The notes: a model not told the origin generated them from the letters alone. A DNA stretch of 6,633 bases from Fischerella sp. (GCA_026419705.1 JANZYY010000281.1:1-6633), one strand, 5' to 3'; counted from the first letter of the stretch, positions 1-5,540 are shown. Translations and numbers: made by a program.

Positions 1-784
1 TATCTGTAACATCCCGCCAAGCCGCAACAAATCCATCCTCCAACTTGCTAATGTGAATATCGAAGAAGCGAGTTAGTCGCTCACCGTTATAAATATCGGA
101 GTAGGGGAAGGATTCTTTCACTAGAGGAATGCCCGTTTCCACGACCTGGCAATACTCCTCAAATAATCTAGTCTCTTGATGAGCAGGTAGCAGGTCGCAC
201 AACCGTCTGCCAATCTGCTCTTGTTTTGTCATCCGATTGGCTACGCAAGCAGCAGCATTGACATATTCGACGCGGAAATCGATAATTTCACCCGATTCGT
301 TTCGAACGGCTGTGTAGACGCCAAAGCAGTCCAGCAGGTTCTCAACCGTAGCGCGGAATCGTGCTTCACTCCGACGCAACTCCTGCATTTGCTGAGTGTT
401 GGCGATCGCTCTCACCACCGTGAATTGCAACCGTTCACGAGTTATTTGCCCTTTAATTAAATAGTCTTGCACACCGTCTTGGATCGCTTGGAGAGCAACC
501 GCTTCATGCTCTTGTTCCGTCACTAGAATCACAGGGGGAATTTGATCGAGTTGAGCGTTTAACTGGGTGAGAAATTCCAACCCATCCAGATCGGGGAGCA
601 GAAAATTAAGGATCATCAAATCCGGTTGATGTTGCCCGCATAATATCAACCCCTCTTCTCCTGATTCTGCTTCCATGAGAGTATAGCGATCGTTTGGAGA
701 TTGTAATAAATAGTCTCGGTATGTTTCACGCTCTCTGGAATCGTGATTAATAATTAGAATTTTGCAGGGACGATCTAAATTCAT
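1..784 (-). CDS. REC-PAS signalling protein, N-terminal part (runs off left edge)
   Basis: Reading the complement from an ATG at 784-782 gives 261 codons open to the window edge; a stop lies four codons upstream (794-796), so the start is well bounded (a TTG at 791-793 is the only alternative). Residues 7-125 form a CheY-like receiver fold with the conserved Thr89 and Lys111 (motif DYLIKGQ). Residues about 137-261 form a PAS domain (SEARFRATVENL start, ending near AAWRDVTD). The expected phosphoacceptor Asp is Asn60 in the motif LMILNFLLPDLDG, and the N-terminal acidic pair is replaced by Asn13-His14, so this looks like a pseudo-receiver that cannot be phosphorylated in the usual way. The output domain is outside the window. 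In cyanobacteria such REC-PAS proteins usually continue into a histidine kinase, GGDEF or PP2C module; a hybrid histidine kinase is my guess only. No convincing Shine-Dalgarno site is seen. Confidence 0.88.
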   Translation of the reverse strand, partial: MNLDRPCKILIINHDSRERETYRDYLLQSPNDRYTLMEAESGEEGLILCGQHQPDLMILNFLLPDLDGLEFLTQLNAQLDQIPPVILVTEQEHEAVALQAIQDGVQDYLIKGQITRERLQFTVVRAIANTQQMQELRRSEARFRATVENLLDCFGVYTAVRNESGEIIDFRVEYVNAAACVANRMTKQEQIGRRLCDLLPAHQETRLFEEYCQVVETGIPLVKESFPYSDIYNGERLTRFFDIHISKLEDGFVAAWRDVTD

Positions 785-935
785 TAGTATCAACTATAGT
801 TAGGAGAGTCTTCAGCAATCAACAGCAAGATTTATAGCCATTGCAAACATTTTTGCTCCAGATGGATTTTTGCAATTCTGACAAAATGGGACTTTTACAA
901 CCTAAAATCCAAAATGACATTACTGCCAACGAGCG

Positions 936-974
936 GGAGTAATGCTGTTTTGAGCATCCACTAGGCACTCCTAG
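936..974. other. Cluster of small nested hairpins
   Basis: ATGCT at 942-946 pairs with AGCAT at 953-957 around a 6-nt loop. CTAGG at 961-965 pairs with CCTAG at 970-974 around a 4-nt loop. As an alternative, GGAGT at 936-940 can pair with ACTCC at 967-971, enclosing the first hairpin and excluding the second. There is no T-tract on either side, so it is not a standard terminator. Stems this short can occur by chance; function unknown. Confidence 0.25.
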
Positions 975-1312
975 AGACATACTGGTGTTGGTGAATCCAA
1001 AATTCGCTTTCTACTTACTTCGATCGCTGGTAATGGACTAGTCAGCCGCTACTTGAATGTTAGATATTTGATTATTATCTTCCTATTTTTTCATACAAAT
1101 GAGAGAAGCATTTTAAAACTTTAATTAATACCTGGAAGCAGAAACATCTATCAATAGTTTAGTGAATTAGTTAATCTTGCTGAGGATAGATGAAATTGCA
1201 GACTTCTGTAACAATGCGCTCTATAGATATCCCTCAAGCCCCAGAAGAGTAGAGCTATAAAAACTCAGATCGCTTGCTTGGGTTATATTCGGAGCATCTT
1301 CATAGATACGCT

Positions 1313-1433
1313 TACCAATTCCCTGTGAGGATGCACTGAATATCAAAAAAAACGCAGACGTGCTTTACTCGGCTTCCGCCACGCAAAGGAACAGAGGCAT
1401 GCTCGTTCAGTGCAAGTTTATAGAAAATTGGTA
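1313..1433. repeat. Two-part imperfect inverted repeat, 121 nt
   Basis: TACCAATT at 1313-1320 is the exact reverse complement of 1426-1433, and TGCACTGAA at 1332-1340 is the exact reverse complement of 1406-1414. The unpaired stretches between these stems are 11 nt on both sides, so the two stems are in register in one extended structure. The central 65 nt are richer in G and C and include an A8 run at 1345-1352. It could be a small non-autonomous element (MITE-like) or a structured RNA. No flanking target duplication or transposase signal is obvious. Confidence 0.5.
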
Positions 1434-1470
1434 TCAGTAAAGCCTAGCCAACAGGTTCAATCCGTATACC

Positions 1471-1478
1471 GCGATCGC
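1471..1478. repeat. HIP1 octamer (one of six in the window)
   Basis: GCGATCGC, the highly iterated palindrome of many cyanobacterial genomes. This copy is the only one outside a gene. The others are at 402-409 (REC-PAS gene), 2676-2683 (RnfD-like), 3418-3425 (DUF2330), 5125-5132 (sigma-like) and 6558-6565 (protease). About one per 1.1 kb is far above chance and supports a cyanobacterial host. Confidence 0.9.
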
Positions 1479-1488
1479 AAGGGATGTC

Positions 1489-1542
1489 AAAAAAAAAATA
1501 AAAGTACTCCACTCCTGCAGTGTCTTGGATTGGGTGGAGTAC
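1489..1542 (-). terminator. Rho-independent terminator of the DUF4870 gene
   Basis: A perfect 9-bp stem, GTACTCCAC at 1504-1512 with GTGGAGTAC at 1534-1542, extends by a T·G wobble and a C-G pair to 11 pairs around a 17-nt loop. Read on the minus strand, the stem is followed at once by TTTT, an A and ten Ts (1503 down to 1489). Hairpin plus U-tract lies about 55 nt past the stop codon of the minus-strand DUF4870 gene, the expected place and orientation. Confidence 0.85.
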
Positions 1543-1596
1543 AACCAGATGATGGGTAATTAAACGGAAATAAGATGATTAAAATATAACACACTA

Positions 1597-1932
1597 CTAA
1601 AAAAAGCGAAAGATAAAGGGGTAGCGATAAGGTACATTAGGTTCACTAAGCACGCGGACAATTGCAAAAATTGGCATAATCACACTGACAATCCATAATA
1701 CAATCAGCAGTGGAATACCTATGCCAATAATCACCAACAATCCAAATATCACCCCATAAATGTAAAGGTTGATGTGAAAGTTTAGCGATTCTTTGGCATT
1801 TTCCTTCACTACAGGATCTTCGCTAATCAACAAAATCGCAATGGGTATGCCGATAGAGAAAATCAGAGAGCTAAAAAATATTGCTCCATGACATAGCGCT
1901 GACAAAAGCTTGCGTTGGGCGATGGTTTCCAT
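1597..1932 (-). CDS. DUF4870 (Tic20-like) small membrane protein
   Basis: A 111-residue protein of the DUF4870 family (PF09685, earlier described as Tic20-like). Residues 14-37 and 56-94 are strongly hydrophobic, giving probably three transmembrane helices. Between them lies the family's signature block, acidic residues followed by VVKENAKESLNFHINLYIYG (41-60), which in relatives reads roughly as (V/K)-E-H-(A/G)-K-E-A-L-N-F-Q. The C-terminal YRYPFIFRFF matches the usual YRYP end of the family. Length is normal, so the gene looks complete. The biochemical role of these bacterial proteins is not established; the link to plastid Tic20 is by similarity only. The ATG has a good Shine-Dalgarno (AGGGG, 7 nt upstream), and a strong terminator follows, so it can be transcribed alone. 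Confidence 0.88.
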   Translation of the reverse strand: METIAQRKLLSALCHGAIFFSSLIFSIGIPIAILLISEDPVVKENAKESLNFHINLYIYGVIFGLLVIIGIGIPLLIVLWIVSVIMPIFAIVRVLSEPNVPYRYPFIFRFF

Positions 1933-1939
1933 AGTACAG

Positions 1940-1944
1940 CCCCT
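1940..1944 (-). promoter_or_regulatory. Shine-Dalgarno of the DUF4870 gene
   Basis: AGGGG on the minus strand, seven bases before the ATG at 1932-1930. It supports that start and is the clearest ribosome binding site in the window; the plus-strand genes at 2394, 3280 and 4794 have weak or no SD. Confidence 0.6.
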
Positions 1945-2060
1945 GATTGATTCATGTAGTTATCATCACTATTTGATTCTAGATGGCGATACTTAGCCTT
2001 GCCATTAGCTTTTCAGAGGATGGTATTCCAATTAAACTTGAATTGCAACCTAATTAAAGA

Positions 2061-2333
2061 TTATGGACTTCGGTTGACAAACGAATTGTCGAGCAAACAT
2101 TCCCAACACTCGATGATTTGCAGGGAGTTGGCTTGGTGCTTCCCCTTTTGTGGATAATACGGTTTTAAAAAGTCACCAGGATACCAAGAATTGAATTTTC
2201 GGCATGGCATAATTAGGGGATTACTTTTGTCGGTTGGGTCGGATGGCCCGTACTCAAAATGCAACGAAGCGGCGGAATGACAAAGAGCAAAGGAAAGAAA
2301 AGTTTGTAACAAATTCTGTAACAGCGACACCAT
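2061..2333 (-). CDS. Hypothetical 90-residue protein, doubtful
   Basis: An open frame of 90 codons from an ATG at 2333-2331 to a TAA at 2063-2061. I recognise no family. The first 25 residues are fairly hydrophobic (LLQNLLQTFLSFALCHSAAS); the rest is polar and rich in Pro, Asn, Trp and Cys, with a CWEC motif at about residues 76-79. The start is preceded by a purine-rich GAGGCTAGG, a possible but overly close SD. It lies upstream of, and in the same direction as, the DUF4870 gene (128 bp gap), and is divergent from the RnfD-like gene 60 bp away. Codon use is not unlike its neighbours. It may be a real lineage-specific gene, a decayed fragment, or a chance frame. Confidence 0.3.
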   Translation of the reverse strand: MVSLLQNLLQTFLSFALCHSAASLHFEYGPSDPTDKSNPLIMPCRKFNSWYPGDFLKPYYPQKGKHQANSLQIIECWECLLDNSFVNRSP

Positions 2334-2350
2334 CCTAGCCTCGATCCGTC

Positions 2351-2368
2351 TAGATTAGAACCAATCTA
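2351..2368. promoter_or_regulatory. Inverted repeat in the 60-bp divergent spacer
   Basis: TAGATT at 2351-2356 and AATCTA at 2363-2368 form a perfect 6-bp inverted repeat with a 6-nt spacer, 26 bp before the RnfD-like start. The spacing suits a dimeric regulator site or a small 5'-leader hairpin. The spacer between 2333 and 2394 should hold the promoter of the plus-strand genes; I see no clear -10/-35 pair. The regulatory role is inferred from position only. Confidence 0.3.
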
Positions 2369-2393
2369 AGGGTAATCCCTGAGTTAACGGGTA

Positions 2394-3212
2394 ATGCTGT
2401 TCAAAGATATACGAGATTATCAAATTCTTTTTCTTTTTTTGTTCCTAGTTTTGGGAATTGGTACAAGAGACTGGACATTGAGACCGGAATGGATTGCAGT
2501 CATAATTGCCAGTTGTCTGTCAACTCAATGGTTGTTTGTTAGTGGTTGGTCGTTGATTGAAACAAACAACAACCAACAAATAATAAACATCCGCAGCCCT
2601 TTAATTACAGCTTTAGGACTTTGCTTGCTGTTACGAGCCGATCGTTGGACAACAATAGCTTTCGCTGCAGTAGTGGCGATCGCCAGCAAATTTGTCTTCA
2701 AAGTCGGCGATAAGCATTTTTTCAATCCTGCTAATTTTGGCATTATTTCTGCGTTGGCACTCACCCCCGATGCTTGGGTTTCTCCCGGACAGTGGGGCGA
2801 AGACTGGTGGTATGGATTGTTATTTGCTGGGACTGGTGGTTTGATTCTCAAACGAGTTGGACGTTGGGACACAACAGCCGCTTTTTTGGGTGCATACGCG
2901 ACCTTAGAAGCGATTCGCAATTTGTGGTTGGGTTGGACCTGGGACGTTTACTGGCATCGCTTGACGAGCGGTTCTTTGCTGCTGTTTGCCCTGTTTATGG
3001 TTACAGATCCCCGTTCAATTCCCAATGCGAGCATTGGACGTGTGGTTTGGGCTGTGTGCATCGCCATCTTGACTTTTATTTTGCGGAATTATTTCTATGT
3101 TCCCACCGCCGTTTTCTGGGCGTTATTTGCCCTTGCTCCATTGACTGTGCTATTTGATACTTTCTGTCCAGCACCACGTTTTGCGTGGGGGAGTGGGAGA
3201 GTGGAAGAATAA
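2394..3212 (+). CDS. RnfD/NqrB-like integral membrane protein (NQR2_RnfD_RnfE family)
   Basis: A 272-residue polytopic protein with about eight hydrophobic segments, resembling subunit D of Rnf and NqrB of Na+-NQR, ion-translocating redox complexes of the inner membrane. Family landmarks in order: SPLITALGLCLLLR (68-81), HFFNPANFGI (108-117, the conserved FNPA), GLLFAGTGGLILKRVGRWD (141-159), HRLTSGSLLLFALFMVTDPR (188-207, the conserved (M/A)TDP) and the final helices to about residue 255. It is shorter than typical RnfD (about 350 residues). Between the FNPA and GxGG blocks I find no counterpart of the (S/T)xATPL segment whose Thr carries covalent FMN. No other Rnf/Nqr subunit is nearby, so a role in a classical complex is doubtful. 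ATG start: an in-frame TAA lies at 2385-2387, with only a weak CGGG upstream. Probably an operon with the DUF2330 gene 67 bp downstream. Confidence 0.85.
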   Translation: MLFKDIRDYQILFLFLFLVLGIGTRDWTLRPEWIAVIIASCLSTQWLFVSGWSLIETNNNQQIINIRSPLITALGLCLLLRADRWTTIAFAAVVAIASKFVFKVGDKHFFNPANFGIISALALTPDAWVSPGQWGEDWWYGLLFAGTGGLILKRVGRWDTTAAFLGAYATLEAIRNLWLGWTWDVYWHRLTSGSLLLFALFMVTDPRSIPNASIGRVVWAVCIAILTFILRNYFYVPTAVFWALFALAPLTVLFDTFCPAPRFAWGSGRVEE

Positions 3213-3273
3213 CCACTAACTACTAACCACCAACCACCAACCATTAACTACTAACCACTAACTAATAACAACT
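3211..3273 (+). repeat. Nine tandem heptamers (STRR type), consensus AACYAYT
   Basis: Nine units of exactly 7 bp run without interruption from 3211 to 3273. Units 1 and 7 are AACCACT, 2 and 6 AACTACT, 3 and 4 AACCACC, 5 AACCATT, 8 AACTAAT and 9 AACAACT. The first unit starts inside the TAA stop of the RnfD-like gene, and the last ends six bases before the DUF2330 ATG, so the array makes up nearly the whole spacer. Short tandemly repeated repetitive heptamers are well known in heterocystous cyanobacteria. The array leaves no SD for the following gene. Confidence 0.9.
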
Positions 3274-3279
3274 TGAATT

Positions 3280-4653
3280 ATGAAACCTTTACAATTTCTA
3301 TTTTCATTACTGCTGATCTTTGTAGTTGTTTTTTGCTTTGCACCTACAGCTTGGGCATTTTGCGGTTTCTATGTTGCTAAAGCTGATACAAAACTGTATA
3401 ACAAGGCATCTCAAGTGGCGATCGCGCATAGTGGCGATCGTACGGTTATGACAATGGCGAATGACTACCAAGGGGATGTGAAAGATTTTGCGATTGTTGT
3501 ACCTGTACCCACCGTCCTGCAAAAAGAGCAAGTTCGTGTTGGTAATCCCAAGATTTTGGAGCGATTGGATGCTTTTAGTGCCCCAAGATTGGTAGAATAT
3601 TTCGACCCCGATCCCTGCGCCCCGGTGTACGAAAATGCTTTACCGCAATCTGCACCTGCACCAGCAGCCCAAAGAAGTGATGAAGCTGCAAAAAGGGGCG
3701 GTGATAGTTTAGGTGTGACTGTGGAAGCACGTTTCAATGTTGGCGAATACGATATCGTGATTTTGACCGCGAAAGAATCTGGTGGACTGGAAACTTGGTT
3801 GATTCGCAACGGCTACAAAATTCCCAAAGGGGCAAAACAGTTACTTAAGCCCTACATTCGTCAAAAGATGAAATTTTTTGTTGCCAAAGTCAATCTGGAC
3901 AAATTTGAGGAAACTGGCTATCAGTACCTGCGTCCATTGCAGATTTCTTATCAATCGCCCAAATTCATGTTGCCGATTCGTTTGGGTATGATTAATGCTG
4001 CAACCGAGCAAGATCTGGTTGTCTACATCCTCTCGCCCAAAGGACAAGCAGAACTCACCAATTACCGCACGGTGAAAATTCCTTCCAACGCAAACATTCC
4101 CCTGTTCGTCAAAAATGAATTTGGCGAATTCTACAAATCCATGTTCCAAACGTCATATATGCGTGAAGACCGCAAAGTTGCATTTTTAGAATATGCTTGG
4201 GATATGGGTAGTTGCGATCCATGTTCTGCCGATCCCCTCAGCCGTGAAGAACTCAAGCAAGCAGGAGTATTTTGGTTAAATGATTTCCCTCCAGATATTC
4301 ACCAGTCTGCGCCTTTCCGTAATTCTATTGTCCCGAACGACGTTTTTATCACTCGCCTGCACGTCCGTTACAGTCGCGATAAATTCCCTGAAGATTTGAT
4401 ATTCCAAGAAACCTCCAATCGCGAAAATTTCCAGGGACGTTATATATTACAACATCCTTTCACAGGCGAAGCAAAGTGTCAAGCAGGCAGACAATACAAG
4501 CAGTCTTTACGCAAACGCTTTGAACAAGAAGCGCAAACTCTAGCTAGACTAACCAATTGGAATATTCAGGATATCCGCAAAAAAATGAACATAGAGAGTC
4601 AGCGAAAAACTTCTTGGTGGCAAGTTATTCTTTCCTGGTTAGGCTGGAACTAA
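3280..4653 (+). CDS. Secreted DUF2330 family protein
   Basis: A 457-residue protein of the DUF2330 family (PF10092), function unknown. Residues 1-26 are a Sec-type signal peptide: Lys2, a hydrophobic core at 5-20, and APTAWA before a likely signal peptidase I cut at 26/27. The mature protein should therefore be in the periplasm or thylakoid lumen. It begins FCGFYVAKAD, the start typical of this family, followed by the block with AIVVPVP (71-77). A Pro/Ala/Ser-rich linker lies near 121-135. The mature part has five Cys: 28, 113, 312, 315 and 400, including a CDPC motif at 312-315, so disulfides or a redox/metal role are possible but unproven. The last residues (446-456, WWQVILSWLGW) are aromatic and hydrophobic and could attach to a membrane. 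No SD is seen. It follows the RnfD-like gene and ends before a strong palindrome, which suggests a two-gene unit. Confidence 0.88.
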   Translation: MKPLQFLFSLLLIFVVVFCFAPTAWAFCGFYVAKADTKLYNKASQVAIAHSGDRTVMTMANDYQGDVKDFAIVVPVPTVLQKEQVRVGNPKILERLDAFSAPRLVEYFDPDPCAPVYENALPQSAPAPAAQRSDEAAKRGGDSLGVTVEARFNVGEYDIVILTAKESGGLETWLIRNGYKIPKGAKQLLKPYIRQKMKFFVAKVNLDKFEETGYQYLRPLQISYQSPKFMLPIRLGMINAATEQDLVVYILSPKGQAELTNYRTVKIPSNANIPLFVKNEFGEFYKSMFQTSYMREDRKVAFLEYAWDMGSCDPCSADPLSREELKQAGVFWLNDFPPDIHQSAPFRNSIVPNDVFITRLHVRYSRDKFPEDLIFQETSNRENFQGRYILQHPFTGEAKCQAGRQYKQSLRKRFEQEAQTLARLTNWNIQDIRKKMNIESQRKTSWWQVILSWLGWN

Positions 4654-4663
4654 AATTTCACCC

Positions 4664-4693
4664 CATCCAGATTTTTAATTAAAAATCTGGGTG
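4664..4693. terminator. 30-nt AT-rich palindrome after the DUF2330 gene, possible terminator
   Basis: Positions 4667-4690 are a perfect 24-nt palindrome (CCAGATTTTT, AATT, AAAAATCTGG). With one T·G wobble it extends to 4664-4693. It begins 11 nt after the DUF2330 stop. In RNA it would form a long stable hairpin. No T-tract follows on the plus strand (ACACTCC comes next), so it may be a weak or factor-dependent terminator, an RNA-end stabiliser or a protein site. It marks the likely end of the RnfD-DUF2330 unit. Confidence 0.45.
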
Positions 4694-4738
4694 ACACTCC
4701 GGATATTTTCAGCTTTCTATTTTATTCTGTAGTTTCAC

Positions 4739-4779
4739 AGAGAGCACATATACGCAATACTGAAAAAAGCTTGCTCTCT
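4739..4779 (+). promoter_or_regulatory. 8-bp inverted repeat just upstream of the sigma-like gene
   Basis: AGAGAGCA at 4739-4746 is the perfect reverse complement of TGCTCTCT at 4772-4779, with a 25-nt spacer. The right arm ends 14 nt before the ATG at 4794. In mRNA this would be a hairpin next to the ribosome binding region; in DNA it could be an operator. No SD is visible between the right arm and the start. Function is inferred from position. Confidence 0.35.
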
Positions 4780-4793
4780 TAGCTAAAACTATT

Positions 4794-5429
4794 ATGCATA
4801 AATTGGAGGAAAACTTACGCCGCTTAGTTGATGAAGCCTGTAGACATCCAGCCGGAAGTCCACAGCGTCAGAAGCGGCTGACGCAAGTGATTCGCTTAAC
4901 TACAAGCAAACTCTGGAGAGAAAGTACTCCTTACTATCAAGATGCGCTGCAACAAACTTGGTTGTATTTCTGCTCTCATGTTTGTAAAACCTACGATTCC
5001 ACACGTGGTTCCGTCATTACTTGGTTGAATACTTATCTGAGATGGAGACTGCAAGACTTTTACCGCCAAAAATTAGACGAAAGTATCAAAACAGCCCTTC
5101 CCAGCATCAGTCAGTCTGCTTCAGGCGATCGCATTGAGACTTTTTATCCTGAGGAAAGCCTAGTTGCTCCCCCTGATGTACCTCCGATTTTAGAAAATGT
5201 CAGGTTATGGGTAGAACAAGACACCGATGGAGAACTGCGCCGTACTTACATTCAAGGACATCCACATGTAAATTGTCAGGTGTTAATTTTGAAACGCTTG
5301 CCGCCAGAAATAAGTTGGAAAGATTTATCAGCAGAATATAAACTGCCAGTTTCTACTCTCAGCAGTTTTTATCAACGCCAATGTTTGCCTCGTCTACGTA
5401 AATTTGCTGAAAAAGAGGGGTATCTTTAA
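4794..5429 (+). CDS. Small sigma-70 family (ECF-like) RNA polymerase sigma factor
   Basis: A 211-residue protein with the two-domain layout of small sigma factors. Residues about 36-95 resemble sigma region 2: YYQDALQQTWLYFCSHV, then YDSTRGSVITWLNTYLRWRL and QDFYRQK, matching the family pattern of an acidic-Q-x-T helix, FDPxRGSFxxWL and a basic end. A variable linker at about 96-155 contains TALPSISQSA and a Pro-rich stretch. Residues about 161-205 resemble region 4 with a helix-turn-helix (EISWKDLSAEYKLPVSTLSSFYQRQCLPRLRKF read in two helices). It would direct RNA polymerase to a specific promoter set. No anti-sigma gene is adjacent. The region 2 core is divergent, so an alternative is a sigma-like regulator that no longer binds core polymerase. 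The ATG is the first start after an in-frame TGA at 4761-4763; no SD. Confidence 0.75.
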   Translation: MHKLEENLRRLVDEACRHPAGSPQRQKRLTQVIRLTTSKLWRESTPYYQDALQQTWLYFCSHVCKTYDSTRGSVITWLNTYLRWRLQDFYRQKLDESIKTALPSISQSASGDRIETFYPEESLVAPPDVPPILENVRLWVEQDTDGELRRTYIQGHPHVNCQVLILKRLPPEISWKDLSAEYKLPVSTLSSFYQRQCLPRLRKFAEKEGYL

Positions 5430-5498
5430 TCGATTCTAACACTCTTCTGCGCGAGTTCGGAAATTAAAGCCTACTTGTGCACGATCTAATCGCGTACA

Positions 5499-5524
5499 TA
5501 GAGATGCGAAATTTCCCGTCTCTA
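5499..5524. repeat. Degenerate palindromic dispersed-repeat-like hairpin
   Basis: TAGAGATGCG at 5499-5508 pairs with CCCGTCTCTA at 5515-5524 around AAATTT: eight Watson-Crick pairs, one T·G and one C·C mismatch. It resembles the GTAGAGACGCG...CGCGTCTCTAC palindromes I associate with intergenic regions of filamentous cyanobacteria (from memory, not searched). A second small hairpin (TCTACT 5521-5526 with AGTAGA 5535-5540) overlaps it. It sits between a plus-strand gene and a minus-strand fragment, where it could help stop transcription from both sides. Confidence 0.5.
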
Positions 5525-5540
5525 CTGTTTTAGAAGTAGA

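Larger units (their letters stand above)
785..1488. other. Long intergenic region without a recognisable gene
   Basis: About 700 bp between the 5' end of the REC-PAS gene and the terminator of the DUF4870 gene. I find no convincing coding frame on either strand. It must hold the promoter of the REC-PAS gene at its left end, but I could not identify a pair of -35 and -10 boxes with confidence. It contains two inverted-repeat structures, listed separately, and a HIP1 octamer at 1471-1478. Confidence 0.6.

Noticed and set aside
221..460. Plus-strand frame of 79 codons
   Set aside because: It is antisense to the clearly recognisable receiver and PAS domains of the minus-strand signalling gene.
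1341..1405. Possible minus-strand terminator ending in the T8 run (1352-1345)
   Set aside because: The only stem immediately before the T-run is about four pairs (CGTG/CACG) with a long loop, which is too weak.
2243..2338. A 31-residue, basic plus-strand frame starting MARTQNATKRRNDKEQ
   Set aside because: It overlaps the 90-residue frame on the opposite strand, has no SD and matches no family I know. A Lys/Arg-rich short frame is easily produced by A/G-rich DNA.
2525..2920. Minus-strand frame of 131 codons, and a plus-strand 127-codon frame at 2774-3157
   Set aside because: Both lie inside the RnfD-like gene, whose family motifs define the real frame.
3211..3273. CRISPR-like array in the repeat spacer
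   Set aside because: Units are 7 bp and contiguous with no spacers; this is a tandem heptamer array.
3465..4149. Minus-strand frames of 114 and 102 codons opposite the DUF2330 gene
   Set aside because: They show no family features and are explained as antisense shadows of a gene with a signal peptide and family motifs.
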